A stretch of 64,000 bases of DNA. It comes from KBS50 sp042666615 (lineage in GTDB: Bacteria; Actinomycetota; Actinomycetes; Mycobacteriales; Micromonosporaceae). Shown piece after piece: positions 1-8,424 of this stretch. The stretch's first letter is position 1. Every line of letters begins with the position of its first letter. A program made the translations under genes and the position numbers. The notes under the pieces are model-generated. The model had not been told where the DNA came from. It made no database searches and saw only the letters and a list, made by a program, of their open reading frames with translations. The stretch spans positions 239,608-303,607 of the forward strand of contig NZ_JBHTDD010000003.1 in the NCBI RefSeq assembly GCF_042666615.1. The letters run 5' to 3'.

Positions 1-1
1 C

Positions 2-652
2 GGCCTCCCGGTGGCGACCACCCAGCTCATCCTGTTCGGAGCCAACTTCGGGCTGTTGTGGGTGCTCGGCGACTTCGGCCCGCGGGTGATCGCCGGCTTC
101 TCCAGCGCGGTGACCCTGCAGTTCCTGGTCCTGATGCCGGCCATCGTGCTGGGATCGGCGACGGCGATCGTGCTCAACCAGCAACGCGGCGCCGGGCACC
201 TCGACTGGATGCCGGCCACCATGCGCAACGGGCTCGCCATCACGGTCGGCGTCTACCTGCTCGTCTCGGTCGTCATGTGGGCCGGCAGCGACCTGTTCGG
301 CCGGATGATGACCCCGTCGCCAAGCATCGCCGACCAGACGGCGCTGTACCTGAGCACGGTCGGCCTCACCTATGTCCTGATGGGACCGGTGCTCACCTCG
401 CTGACCGTGATGGAGCAGATCGGCTCTGGCCTGCTCGCCGTGGTGCTGAACCTGGTGTACTTCGCCGCCATCGTGCTGATCGGCGCGATCGTGGTGGCGG
501 CCGTGGCGGAACCGGTGGCGCTGTACCGCACGATCGCCTGGTGCAACCTGGCCGGGGTGGTCGTGGTGCTCGCCGGCCTGCACGCGGTGCGCCGGGCCAG
601 CCGGCAACCGGCGCCGGCACCGGCGCCCGCACCGGCAGCCTCGGGCGGGTAG
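2..652 (+). CDS. MATE-family efflux transporter, C-terminal part (cut by window edge)
   Basis: The reading frame is open from base 2, so the 5' part lies outside the window. About 216 residues remain, with five or six hydrophobic segments. The visible start Gly-Leu-Pro-Val resembles the beginning of the second six-helix half of MATE multidrug/Na+ antiporters. These proteins export drugs or metabolites across the cytoplasmic membrane using an ion gradient. The C-terminus ends in a Pro-Ala repeat (about five PA units), a low-complexity tail. The stop lies 6 bp before the GTG of the phosphopantetheinyl transferase, so the two are probably cotranscribed. By context it would be an exporter for the pathway product. 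The family call rests on topology and that short motif, so a related exporter fold is possible. Confidence 0.6.
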   Translation, partial: GLPVATTQLILFGANFGLLWVLGDFGPRVIAGFSSAVTLQFLVLMPAIVLGSATAIVLNQQRGAGHLDWMPATMRNGLAITVGVYLLVSVVMWAGSDLFGRMMTPSPSIADQTALYLSTVGLTYVLMGPVLTSLTVMEQIGSGLLAVVLNLVYFAAIVLIGAIVVAAVAEPVALYRTIAWCNLAGVVVVLAGLHAVRRASRQPAPAPAPAPAASGG

Positions 653-658
653 TCCGGC

Positions 659-1447
659 GTGCTAACCGGGACCGGGATGTCCGACGGGCCGCCGCCGTGG
701 CTTGCCGGGCATCCCGGGCTGTCCGTGCCGCCCGACGGCGTGGTCCACCTCTGGCCGATCGGGCTCGACCAACCGGGGCCGGTGGTGGCGGCGCTGTACC
801 CGGTCCTGGACCGGGCCGAGCGGCACCGGGCCGCTGACCACGGCCCCGTGCCGGCCCGGCGGTTCGTCGTCGCACGCGGCGCGGTGCGGGTCCTGCTGGG
901 CCGCTACCTCGGCCGACCGCCGGCGGCGTTGCGCTGGCGGACCGGCCGCTGGGGAAAGCCGGCGCTTGTCGATCCGGAGGCGCCGCGCTTCAACCTCACG
1001 CACACCGCGGGCGTCGCGCTGCTCGCCGTGAGCCGGACCCGGGCGGTGGGCGTGGACCTCGACCGCCGGCGGGCCGGTCTGCCCGCCGCGGCCCTCGCCG
1101 GCCGGTACTTCCCGGCCGGCGAGCGGGGCCTCGTGCGCTCCGGCGGGCCAGACGCCTTCCTGCGCCTGTGGGTACGCAAGGAGGCCTGGGTCAAGGCGGC
1201 CGGCGACCGGATGACGCGCGGGCTCGTACTGCCCGTCGCCGGGCCCGGACCGGTGCTGGCGGTCCGTGACCCGGCCGGCCGGATTCCCGGGGACTGGACG
1301 CTGCGCGACCTGCCCGCCCCGCCGGGTTACGCGGCCTGCGTGGCACTCGCCGGATCCCGGCCATTCGATCCACTGTGGCCGGCCGGCGAGGAGTTGTCCG
1401 CATCCGCACGACAATTCTGTGGATCAGCGTTTCTTCGACGTTGCTGA
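659..1447 (+). CDS. Sfp-type 4'-phosphopantetheinyl transferase
   Basis: This enzyme would load the phosphopantetheine arm of CoA onto carrier proteins. The 262-residue length fits Sfp-type enzymes. Visible motifs are FNLTHT (around residue 112), the Mg-binding GVDLD (Asp133 and Asp135) and the signature WVRKEAWVKA with Glu175 and Lys179. The GTG at 659 is 6 bp after the MATE stop; an in-frame ATG at 677 is an alternative start. A likely substrate is the free-standing carrier protein at 2473, because the enediyne PKS carries its own fused transferase domain. The last 30 residues after the conserved core are not family-typical. Confidence 0.88.
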   Translation: MLTGTGMSDGPPPWLAGHPGLSVPPDGVVHLWPIGLDQPGPVVAALYPVLDRAERHRAADHGPVPARRFVVARGAVRVLLGRYLGRPPAALRWRTGRWGKPALVDPEAPRFNLTHTAGVALLAVSRTRAVGVDLDRRRAGLPAAALAGRYFPAGERGLVRSGGPDAFLRLWVRKEAWVKAAGDRMTRGLVLPVAGPGPVLAVRDPAGRIPGDWTLRDLPAPPGYAACVALAGSRPFDPLWPAGEELSASARQFCGSAFLRRC

Positions 1448-1498
1448 ACCCCTCCGCCGGGCGTGACGACGCCTTGCCGGCCCGGCAGAATCGGCCTC

Positions 1499-2443
1499 AT
1501 GGCGCTTCGTTATCTCGGCAACGGCCCCTATTGCACGGCGAACTCGCTGTCCATCATCTTCGGCGATGACGGACCCGGGCCCGCGACAATTGAGGTCCTC
1601 ACCGGATCGCCGTACGGCATCTCCATTCACGGCGACGACGAGTACACGTACTTCACGCCGGACCGATGGAACCCGGAATTCGGCATCACGTCGGCCCTCG
1701 ATCTGCTCGGGTGGGAGTGCGACCGGACCGCCGGCTCGGCCGACGCCGCGGTCGCCGTGCTCCGCGGGGCCAGCCGGGAGGCGCCGGTGCTGGTGGGACC
1801 GGTCGAGATGGGCCTGCTGCCGTACATTCCCGGGCTCGGCCGGGCCATCGGCGCGGACCACAACGTGGTGGTCGTCGGCATGGAGGGCGACCTGGTCCGG
1901 GCGCACGACGTGCAGGGCTGGCCGTTCGTCACGATGCCCCTGGAGAGCCTGCTGAAGGCGTGGCAGGCGGACACCTTCGCATACCGGGTGGACGCCTACG
2001 CGGTGCGCTCGAACTTCCGGCGGACCCGGATGGTCGACCCGCACACCGCCGTACGCCGGTCGCTGCCGACCGCGATCGAACTGCTGGACGGGCCGGAATC
2101 GGCCGCCGCCGCGGAACGGTCGGCGCGGATCGTCGAGGCCGGCCTGACCAACATGCAGTACAAGTACCTGGTCGAATACCAGGTGCAGGCCGGCGCCCGC
2201 CGGTTCGCCGACGCCACCGCGCAACTCGACGCGATCGGGTGCCGGCGGGCCGCCGCCGTCGCCGACCGGCAGGCCCTGCTGATCGGCTCGCTGCAACTGC
2301 TCCTGGTGACGCACGAGGCAGCCCGTGCCGCGGCCACCTTCCGCGAACTGGCGCCGACCTACGGGCAGCTCCGGCAGGCGCTTGTCGACGACCTCGGCCA
2401 GCGGATCCCGGACTCCGGTGTCGCTGCCGCACGAATTCGGTGA
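1499..2443 (+). CDS. BtrH/C39-peptidase-like cysteine protein, copy 1 (putative acyltransferase)
   Basis: This 314-residue protein has a papain-like arrangement. Cys12 lies in NGPYC near the N-terminus, His121 in a hydrophobic strand (ADHNVVVVG) and Asp137 in AHDVQG. The order Cys, His, Asp is that of BtrH-type acyltransferases and C39 peptidases; BtrH moves an acyl group from an acyl carrier protein onto an amine in butirosin biosynthesis. A paralogue at 9462 keeps all three residues. The start was set at ATG 1499 because the paralogue begins at the same point, although an upstream in-frame start exists at 1463. The carrier protein starts 29 bp downstream, which fits carrier-dependent acyl transfer. 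The family assignment is from motif order, so a cysteine hydrolase role is an alternative. Confidence 0.6.
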   Translation: MALRYLGNGPYCTANSLSIIFGDDGPGPATIEVLTGSPYGISIHGDDEYTYFTPDRWNPEFGITSALDLLGWECDRTAGSADAAVAVLRGASREAPVLVGPVEMGLLPYIPGLGRAIGADHNVVVVGMEGDLVRAHDVQGWPFVTMPLESLLKAWQADTFAYRVDAYAVRSNFRRTRMVDPHTAVRRSLPTAIELLDGPESAAAAERSARIVEAGLTNMQYKYLVEYQVQAGARRFADATAQLDAIGCRRAAAVADRQALLIGSLQLLLVTHEAARAAATFRELAPTYGQLRQALVDDLGQRIPDSGVAAARIR

Positions 2444-2472
2444 GAAACACTCCACGGTGAAGGGTTGGTCTC

Positions 2473-2754
2473 ATGTCCACGTCCACGGCGCAACAGTCCG
2501 CCGATCTGTCAGCGTCCATCGGAAAGGTGATGGGTGACGTTCTCCAGCGCGCCGCGCTCACCGCCGACGAAGACTTCTTCGACAGCGGTGGCGACTCCCT
2601 GCGCGCCATTGAGGTACTGCAACAACTGCCCACCGCGGAAGGCGTTTCGTCGGCCGTCGGTTCGACCGACATGCAGGCGATCCTGCTGGAGGAAATATTC
2701 GAGAAGCCGACGCCTTCCGCATTGGCCACGGTGATTTCCGAACACCTGCGCTGA
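2473..2754 (+). CDS. free-standing acyl/peptidyl carrier protein
   Basis: This 93-residue protein has the carrier signature DSGGDSLRAIEV. Ser42 is the predicted phosphopantetheine attachment site, and FFDSGGDSL is typical of peptidyl carrier proteins. A GAAGGG sequence lies 8-9 bases before the ATG. It sits between the BtrH-like gene and the adenylation enzyme, so the likely path is adenylation by the 2821 product, thioester on Ser42, then transfer. The region after the Ser (about residues 55-72) is longer than in a minimal carrier domain, giving a somewhat extended loop. A role as an aryl or amino-acid carrier is inferred, and the substrate cannot be read from the sequence. Confidence 0.9.
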   Translation: MSTSTAQQSADLSASIGKVMGDVLQRAALTADEDFFDSGGDSLRAIEVLQQLPTAEGVSSAVGSTDMQAILLEEIFEKPTPSALATVISEHLR

Positions 2755-2820
2755 ACAACTTCACCGGGAAACGCACCGCCGGCCGGGCCGCTCCGGCCGG
2801 CCCGGACCGAGGGAGGCTGG

Positions 2821-4350
2821 ATGCTCACCGTACTGCGCCACGCGCGGCCCGCCGGCACGCCGGCCATCCGGGCGTACGCGGCCGGCGGCTGGGTCGACAC
2901 GAGCTGGGCCGCCCTCACCGACGCCGCCGCGTCGGTGGCGGACCGGGCCCGGACCCTGCGCCGGGACGTTCCGGTCATCGTGGTGCTCGACGGCACGGCG
3001 GCGAGCGTCGCCACCGTGCTCGGGCTGGTCGACGCCGGCGTGGATGTCCTCCTGCTGGAGGAGCGGACGTCGCAACTGGCCGACCCGCGATCTCCGGTGT
3101 ACGCGCTCGGGGCCCCCGTTATCGTCGGACCGGCCAGGACCCTGGACGAGTCAGTCCCGGACGGCGCGGTGCACGGCGGTCCGGCGCGGCTGACGTACGA
3201 GGCATTCCGGGACTCGCCGTCCGCCGCGGCCATCGGCGCGGCGGCGGGTGTCCCGGTTCCGGCCCGGCCCGGCGAGATCCTGCAACTGACCTCGGGTTCC
3301 ACCGGCCGGCCCCGGATCGCCCGCCAGACGCTCGACAACGTGCTGGCCGGCGCCCGCGCGTACCGCGACCTCTTCGAGATCACCGCGGCGGACGTCGTGC
3401 TGGTCGCAGTGCCGGTGGCGCACTCGTACGGGCTCGCCGGGACGTTCGCCGCGCTCATCTCGGGAGCCACCCTGGTGACGCTGCCGAGGTTCGGCATCCG
3501 CGCCCTGGTGGCTGGGCTGGAGCAGGGCGCCACCGTGCTACTCGGCACCCCGCTGCTCTACCGGCTGCTGGCACCGGTGCTGGCCGCCCGACTGCGACCG
3601 ACCCGGGTGCGGACGGCGCTGTCCGCCGGCGGACCACTCGGCGCCGAAGCCGGCGCCCGGATCGGCGCCGCGCTCGGCGCCCCGGTCCGGCAGATCTACG
3701 GCATCACCGAGGCGGGGCTGGTCGCCTGCGTGCCGCAGGCGCTCACCGACTGGCCGGCCGGCTCGGTCGGGTTCGCCGCACCGGGCGTCACCCTGCGGAT
3801 CGACGGCCCGGACGCGTCCGGGGCGGCCGACGCGGACCGGACCGGCCGGCTGCTCGTGCGGACGCCGGCCCTGTTCCTCGGCTACCGGGGCGAGGAGCGC
3901 CGGGGACTGACGGCCGATGGCTACTACGACACCGGGGACCTGGTCCGGCTCGACCGCACCGGGCACCTGTTCGTGCTCGGCCGTAACGACAGCTTCGTCA
4001 ACGTCGGCGGGCGGAAGGTGAACCCGCGCCGGACCGAGCAGGTGCTCGCCGACCATCCGGGCGTCCGCGAGGTCGTCGTCTACGGAGCCGAACGATCCGA
4101 CGGCGAGCAGGAGATCCACGCCGCGGTGGTGCTCGACCCGGCCACCACGCCCGGGGAGGTGCTGGCGCACTGCCGCGCCGCCGCCCTGCTGCCGTACGAG
4201 ACACCGCACCACCTGCATGTACTCAACCGGCTGCCGCGCAGCGGGCTGGGAAAGGTCGACCGCCAGCGGCTGCTCGCCCTGGTGGGGCAGCCCGCACCCG
4301 GGCGGCCCGACACGTCCACAACCGACACACACACACCTACCTGGGGGTGA
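2821..4350 (+). CDS. AMP-forming adenylation enzyme (acyl-/aminoacyl-AMP ligase)
   Basis: This 509-residue free-standing ANL enzyme would activate a carboxylic acid as an acyl-AMP and load the adjacent carrier protein. Visible motifs are LTSGSTGRPR (residues about 156-165; the usual Lys of this loop is Arg), YGITEAG, YYDTGDL and the C-terminal GLGKVDR with catalytic Lys478. It is shorter than a full NRPS module and has no fused carrier or condensation domain. The ATG follows a GGGAGG site. It is flanked by the carrier protein gene (66 bp upstream) and a methyltransferase (4 bp downstream), so it is in one operon. Whether the substrate is an amino acid, aryl acid or hydroxy acid is unknown; no clear Asp at the start of an amino-acid pocket could be confirmed by eye. 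Confidence 0.88.
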   Translation: MLTVLRHARPAGTPAIRAYAAGGWVDTSWAALTDAAASVADRARTLRRDVPVIVVLDGTAASVATVLGLVDAGVDVLLLEERTSQLADPRSPVYALGAPVIVGPARTLDESVPDGAVHGGPARLTYEAFRDSPSAAAIGAAAGVPVPARPGEILQLTSGSTGRPRIARQTLDNVLAGARAYRDLFEITAADVVLVAVPVAHSYGLAGTFAALISGATLVTLPRFGIRALVAGLEQGATVLLGTPLLYRLLAPVLAARLRPTRVRTALSAGGPLGAEAGARIGAALGAPVRQIYGITEAGLVACVPQALTDWPAGSVGFAAPGVTLRIDGPDASGAADADRTGRLLVRTPALFLGYRGEERRGLTADGYYDTGDLVRLDRTGHLFVLGRNDSFVNVGGRKVNPRRTEQVLADHPGVREVVVYGAERSDGEQEIHAAVVLDPATTPGEVLAHCRAAALLPYETPHHLHVLNRLPRSGLGKVDRQRLLALVGQPAPGRPDTSTTDTHTPTWG

Positions 4351-4354
4351 CCCG

Positions 4355-5218
4355 ATGACCACCACCGTTTCCCGCGAGCCGCGCGGCATCGACGGAGTCG
4401 GCGAGACCGCGCTCTGGATGGCCGCGGCACGGGCCCGCGAGAGCCGCCGCCCGGACCGGCTCTTCGAGGATCCGTACGCCGAACGGCTCGCCGGCCCACG
4501 CGGCCCCGATCTGTTGACCTACTACCACACCTCGCGCGGCGCCGACGACGGCAACCCGTACCTGGCCATCCGGCACCGGTGGTTCGACCAGTTCCTGATG
4601 GAGTCGGCGACGCCCGGCTGTCAGGTGGTCGGCCTCGGCGCCGGACTGGACACCCGGGCGTACCGCCTGGACTGGCCCGCCGACACCGTGGTGTACGAGG
4701 TGGACCAGGCCGCCGTGCTGGCGTACAAGGCGGACAACCTCGCGGCGAGCGAGGAGTCGGCGAAGTGTGAACGCCGGGTGGTCCCGGCCAACCTGGGCGA
4801 CGACTGGCCGGCCGCGCTGCTGGCGGCCGGCTTCGACCCGGAGCGTCCGTCGGTGTGGTTCGCCGAAGGGGTGTTCTTCTACCTGCCCGAGGAACTGGCC
4901 GGCCAGGTCCTGGCCGACGTGGCGCGGCTGTCGGCGCCGGGCAGCCGGATCGCCATCGACGTGATCGGGACCGGGATCTTCCGGTTCCCGTACATGCGGG
5001 ACTTCCTCCAGAAGCTCGCCGATGCCGACGCTCCGTGGCGGTGGGGGACCGACGACCCCGCCTCCTGGATGCGGGAGCGCGGCTGGACCGCGGACTCCGT
5101 CCTCGAACCGGGCAACCGGGGAGCCAGCTACGGCCGGTGGAGCGAGGACGCCTCGCCGCCCGACGTGCCGAACCTGCCGCGGATCTACCTGATCAGCGCC
5201 CGGCCGGGCACCGACTGA
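4355..5218 (+). CDS. class I SAM-dependent methyltransferase, LCMT/TIGR00027-like
   Basis: This 287-residue protein resembles the leucine carboxyl methyltransferase-like (PPM/TIGR00027) group, often found as O-methyltransferases in actinomycete clusters. The SAM motif GLGAGLDTRAYRL is near residue 96, followed by an acidic strand end (YEVDQ) and WFAEGVFFYL, which matches the post-motif region of this family. The ATG at 4355 is 4 bp after the adenylation stop, preceded by GGGGGTGA. It probably methylates an intermediate of the same operon, perhaps a carboxylate or hydroxyl, but the acceptor is not evident. Family confidence is high and substrate confidence is low. Confidence 0.85.
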   Translation: MTTTVSREPRGIDGVGETALWMAAARARESRRPDRLFEDPYAERLAGPRGPDLLTYYHTSRGADDGNPYLAIRHRWFDQFLMESATPGCQVVGLGAGLDTRAYRLDWPADTVVYEVDQAAVLAYKADNLAASEESAKCERRVVPANLGDDWPAALLAAGFDPERPSVWFAEGVFFYLPEELAGQVLADVARLSAPGSRIAIDVIGTGIFRFPYMRDFLQKLADADAPWRWGTDDPASWMRERGWTADSVLEPGNRGASYGRWSEDASPPDVPNLPRIYLISARPGTD

Positions 5219-5226
5219 CCGGGACC

Positions 5227-6324
5227 GTGGTGGCCAACCAGGGCCGGTCGACGCTCCCCGCCCTCGCCTGCGTGGACGACCTCGGCCGGCTCGCCCGCCC
5301 GAACCTTCCCGGTCCCGTCTGGGACTACGTGACCGGCGGCGCCGGGGAGGAACGGACGGTACGGGCCAACCGGGCGGCGTTCCGGCGGCTGTCGCTGACC
5401 CCCCGGGTGCTCGTCGACGTGGCCACCCGGGATCCGCGTACCACGGTGCTCGGCACCGAGGTCGCCGCCCCGCTGGGCATCGCACCCACGTCGTACCAGA
5501 CGCTGGCGCATCCGGACGGGGAACTGGCGACCGCCCGGGCCGCCGGCTCGCGTGGCCTGCTCGACGTGGTAAGCGTCTTCTCCAGCGTGTCGCTGGAGGA
5601 CGTGGCGAAGGCCGCCACCGGTCCACTGTGGTTCCAGCTCTACTGCCTGCGGGACCGGGCGGTGACCCGGGACCTGATCGACCGGGCCGCCGCGGCCGGC
5701 TACCGGGCCCTGGTGCTCGGCGTCGACCTGCCGGTGATCGGATACCGCGATCGGGACATCCGCAACCGGTTCCGGCTGCCGCCGTCGACGGCCCCGGTCA
5801 ACCTGCCACGCAGCGTCGCACCGGGCGGCAGCGTCCTCGTGGAGCTGAACCGGGCGCTCGTCGACCCGGCGCTGACCTGGCGGGACGTCGAGTGGATCCG
5901 GGAGGTCAGCCCACTGCCGGTGGTGGTGAAGGGCGTCGTGGCGGCGGGCGACGCCGACCGGGCCGCCCGGATCGGCGCCGACGCGGTGCTGGTCTCCAAC
6001 CACGGCGGGCGCCAACTCGACGGCGCCCCGCCGACCATCTCGGCACTGCCCGCCGTCGTCGACGCGGTGGCCGACCGGTGCGAGGTGTATCTGGACAGCG
6101 GCGTTCGACGGGGCACCGACGTGCTCGCCGCGCTGGCCCGCGGTGCCCGGATGGCGTTCGTCGGCCGCCCGGTGATGTGGGGACTGGCCGTCGCTGGCGA
6201 GGACGGGGTACGCGCCGCACTCGACCTGTATCTGACCGAACTCGACCTGGCCATGGCGGTGTGCGGATGTCCCGACGTACCGAGCGTCGGACCGCACCTG
6301 CTCGGCACCGATTGCGAGGGGTGA
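5227..6324 (+). CDS. FMN-dependent alpha-hydroxyacid oxidase/dehydrogenase
   Basis: This 365-residue TIM-barrel flavoenzyme oxidises an L-2-hydroxy acid to a 2-oxo acid. SNHGGRQLDG carries the catalytic His259 and Arg262. Other family marks are the phosphate-binding DSGVRRGTDVLAAL and ALGARMAFVGRP-like segments, and VVKGVV with the flavin-contacting Lys. Members include lactate, glycolate and 4-hydroxymandelate oxidases. The start is one of two adjacent GTG codons (5227 or 5230), 8-11 bp after the methyltransferase stop. In this context it may prepare the acid activated by the adenylation enzyme, or act on a tailored product. A mandelate-type role would point to arylglycine chemistry, but no partner aminotransferase is in this operon. 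Confidence 0.85.
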   Translation: MVANQGRSTLPALACVDDLGRLARPNLPGPVWDYVTGGAGEERTVRANRAAFRRLSLTPRVLVDVATRDPRTTVLGTEVAAPLGIAPTSYQTLAHPDGELATARAAGSRGLLDVVSVFSSVSLEDVAKAATGPLWFQLYCLRDRAVTRDLIDRAAAAGYRALVLGVDLPVIGYRDRDIRNRFRLPPSTAPVNLPRSVAPGGSVLVELNRALVDPALTWRDVEWIREVSPLPVVVKGVVAAGDADRAARIGADAVLVSNHGGRQLDGAPPTISALPAVVDAVADRCEVYLDSGVRRGTDVLAALARGARMAFVGRPVMWGLAVAGEDGVRAALDLYLTELDLAMAVCGCPDVPSVGPHLLGTDCEG

Positions 6325-6327
6325 CCG

Positions 6328-8400
6328 GTGGACCCGTTCGTCCGTACGGCGGCCAAGGTGCCGTACCACCATCTGTGGACCGAGCAGAACCAGGACCAGC
6401 CGCCGGAGACGGCCATCGACAGTCCGCTGCTCACCCTGGAACACACCTCCGATGTCAACCCGCTGGAGCCCGAGCAGGTCGTCGACGCCCGGCGGGTGCT
6501 GCGGCAGCGCCGCGCGCTCGTCGACGAGTGCCGCACCGAGCTGCGCGACCCGGTGATCCAGGGCCAACGGCGGATCGTCGAACGGTTCCTCGCCGGCCGG
6601 CGGGCCCGCTTCGGCACCGAGCAGAGCCGCCCGCTGGACGACATCCCGGCGCTGGTACGGGAGGGCCGGGACACGTTCATCGTCGTCAAGTTCATGGACG
6701 AACGGCCCCACCTGGCGGCCACCCTGGCGTCGCTGGCGCGTCAGCGGGACATCGACCTCGGCCGGGTGGTGATCCTGGCGGTCGACGGCAACTCGACCGA
6801 CGGGTCCGACGCCGTCGTCGCCGACGCCATCGCGAACAATCCCAGCGCCGCGCGCATCGAGTACCGCAACCAGAGCATGCCGGGCGCCGGGAACGCCGCC
6901 CGGCTCGGCGTCGACACCTGCGTCGCCACCGCGTACGAGATGTGCCGGGCCGACGGCCGGTGGGAGCGGCTGCAGACCGCGACGATCGCCGTGTCGGACG
7001 GCGACACCGTCTACCACCCGACGACGGTGGGCACCATCCGGCGGCTCCTCGACGAGGATCCGACGGTCGACGGGGTGATGCCCTTCCTGACGTACAAGTT
7101 CACGGCCGCCCTCCGGCTGTTCCAGGACTACCGGCCGGCGTACCCGGAGGAACTGCGTCGGTTGGCCGGCACCGTCGAGCCGACGCCGGTGACGGTGGAC
7201 CTGTCCGGGATGGACGCGCACCGGTCGCTGCCGCGCGGCGGGCGGCGCCGCGGCCCGGACGGGATGCGGCTCACCCACGCCGACGGCACCACGGTCACCG
7301 TCCCGTTGTCCGCGGTGGACGCGCACGGTCGGGCGTACGGCGTGCTGACCGACCCCGCCGGCCGGCCCGGGTACGTCTTCGAGGACCGCACCCTGGTGCT
7401 CGCCGAGGCTCCGGTGTCCGGCTTCGACGCGGCCCTGGTGTTCCTGGAGAACGGTGGGGTGCGGCCCGACGAGAAGTGGCGCTGGCACGCCGTGATCGGC
7501 CACGACCTGTTCCTGTACTGGTCGTTCGCCGGCATGGGGCTGCCCGAAACGATGATCTTCCCGGACACCAGCGACGCGCTCAAGACCGCCCGGGTGTGGA
7601 GCCTGGCGATCGGCGGGCAGCATCAGCTCCGCCGGCCCGGACTGCGGATCGCCACCGGCAGCGACTACCAGTCGGGGCGGGTGCTCCAGGCGATCGGCTG
7701 CACCGTGCGGCTCGGACCGGCCGAGGTGTTCACCGAGACGGAGACCGACCGGCTGATCAAGATGATCCGCAACTTCGTCCGCCGCCAGTCGGTGTTCTAC
7801 GGCGAGACGCGCAGCGCCGCCCTGGAGCGCGCCACCGGGCTGTACGTGCACATGACCCGCATCCAGAACGAGATCGAGCGGGAGTTGCGGGACGACTACG
7901 ACGACGAGGTCTTCGCTCAGACGGCGTTCCCGGAACGGGTGATCTTCCCGCTGCGGTGGATGTTGCAGAACGCGATCCGGTACGCCGCGCACGGGGAGGC
8001 GGAACACGAGTTCGTCCGGGCCCGGGCGCTGCGGGTGATGTTCTCCGCCGAGACGGCCGCCCGGATCGACCGCGAGCTGCTCACCCCGGACGCCCTGGCG
8101 ACGATCGTCGACGCGCCGTTCCACCGGAAGCAGGAACTGGCCGAACGGGTCGCCGAGACCGTCATCGCCGACCACTACGGCGAGATCATGGGTTTCTACG
8201 CGGCCACCCTGCGCGGCTTCTTCGCCGCCCACGAGGTGCCGGCTGACCGCTGGTCGTGGCTGCTCGACGGGATCACCGAATCCCGCAACGCGCTGCGCGA
8301 ACAACCGCCCACGGTGGATCCGGCGGCGGTCTGGGACGGTGCCGAGTTCGACATCGACATCGAGCGCGGCCAGGTCGTCGGGCTGCGCGGATCGCGCTGA
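6328..8400 (+). CDS. large GT2-type glycosyltransferase-like protein
   Basis: This 690-residue protein holds a GT2-like GT-A fold between long extensions. Residues about 115-260 read as the nucleotide-binding half: FIVVKFMDERPHLAATLASL, AVDGNSTDGSD (replacing the usual D-x-S-x-D-x-S) and the metal-binding AVSDGDTVYHP. The C-terminal 400 residues continue with helical, charged sequence and no obvious membrane segment, so it is probably cytoplasmic. Start GTG 6328 follows GAGGGGTGA with a 3-bp gap to the oxidase stop. It most likely adds a sugar to a small acceptor. GT2 enzymes are rare in enediyne loci, where GT1-type enzymes usually glycosylate, so it is an oddity here. A nucleotidyl- or glycosyl-transfer role with an unusual donor is possible. 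Confidence 0.65.
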   Translation: MDPFVRTAAKVPYHHLWTEQNQDQPPETAIDSPLLTLEHTSDVNPLEPEQVVDARRVLRQRRALVDECRTELRDPVIQGQRRIVERFLAGRRARFGTEQSRPLDDIPALVREGRDTFIVVKFMDERPHLAATLASLARQRDIDLGRVVILAVDGNSTDGSDAVVADAIANNPSAARIEYRNQSMPGAGNAARLGVDTCVATAYEMCRADGRWERLQTATIAVSDGDTVYHPTTVGTIRRLLDEDPTVDGVMPFLTYKFTAALRLFQDYRPAYPEELRRLAGTVEPTPVTVDLSGMDAHRSLPRGGRRRGPDGMRLTHADGTTVTVPLSAVDAHGRAYGVLTDPAGRPGYVFEDRTLVLAEAPVSGFDAALVFLENGGVRPDEKWRWHAVIGHDLFLYWSFAGMGLPETMIFPDTSDALKTARVWSLAIGGQHQLRRPGLRIATGSDYQSGRVLQAIGCTVRLGPAEVFTETETDRLIKMIRNFVRRQSVFYGETRSAALERATGLYVHMTRIQNEIERELRDDYDDEVFAQTAFPERVIFPLRWMLQNAIRYAAHGEAEHEFVRARALRVMFSAETAARIDRELLTPDALATIVDAPFHRKQELAERVAETVIADHYGEIMGFYAATLRGFFAAHEVPADRWSWLLDGITESRNALREQPPTVDPAAVWDGAEFDIDIERGQVVGLRGSR

Positions 8401-8424
8401 CGTGACGACACGACAGGAGGAGCC

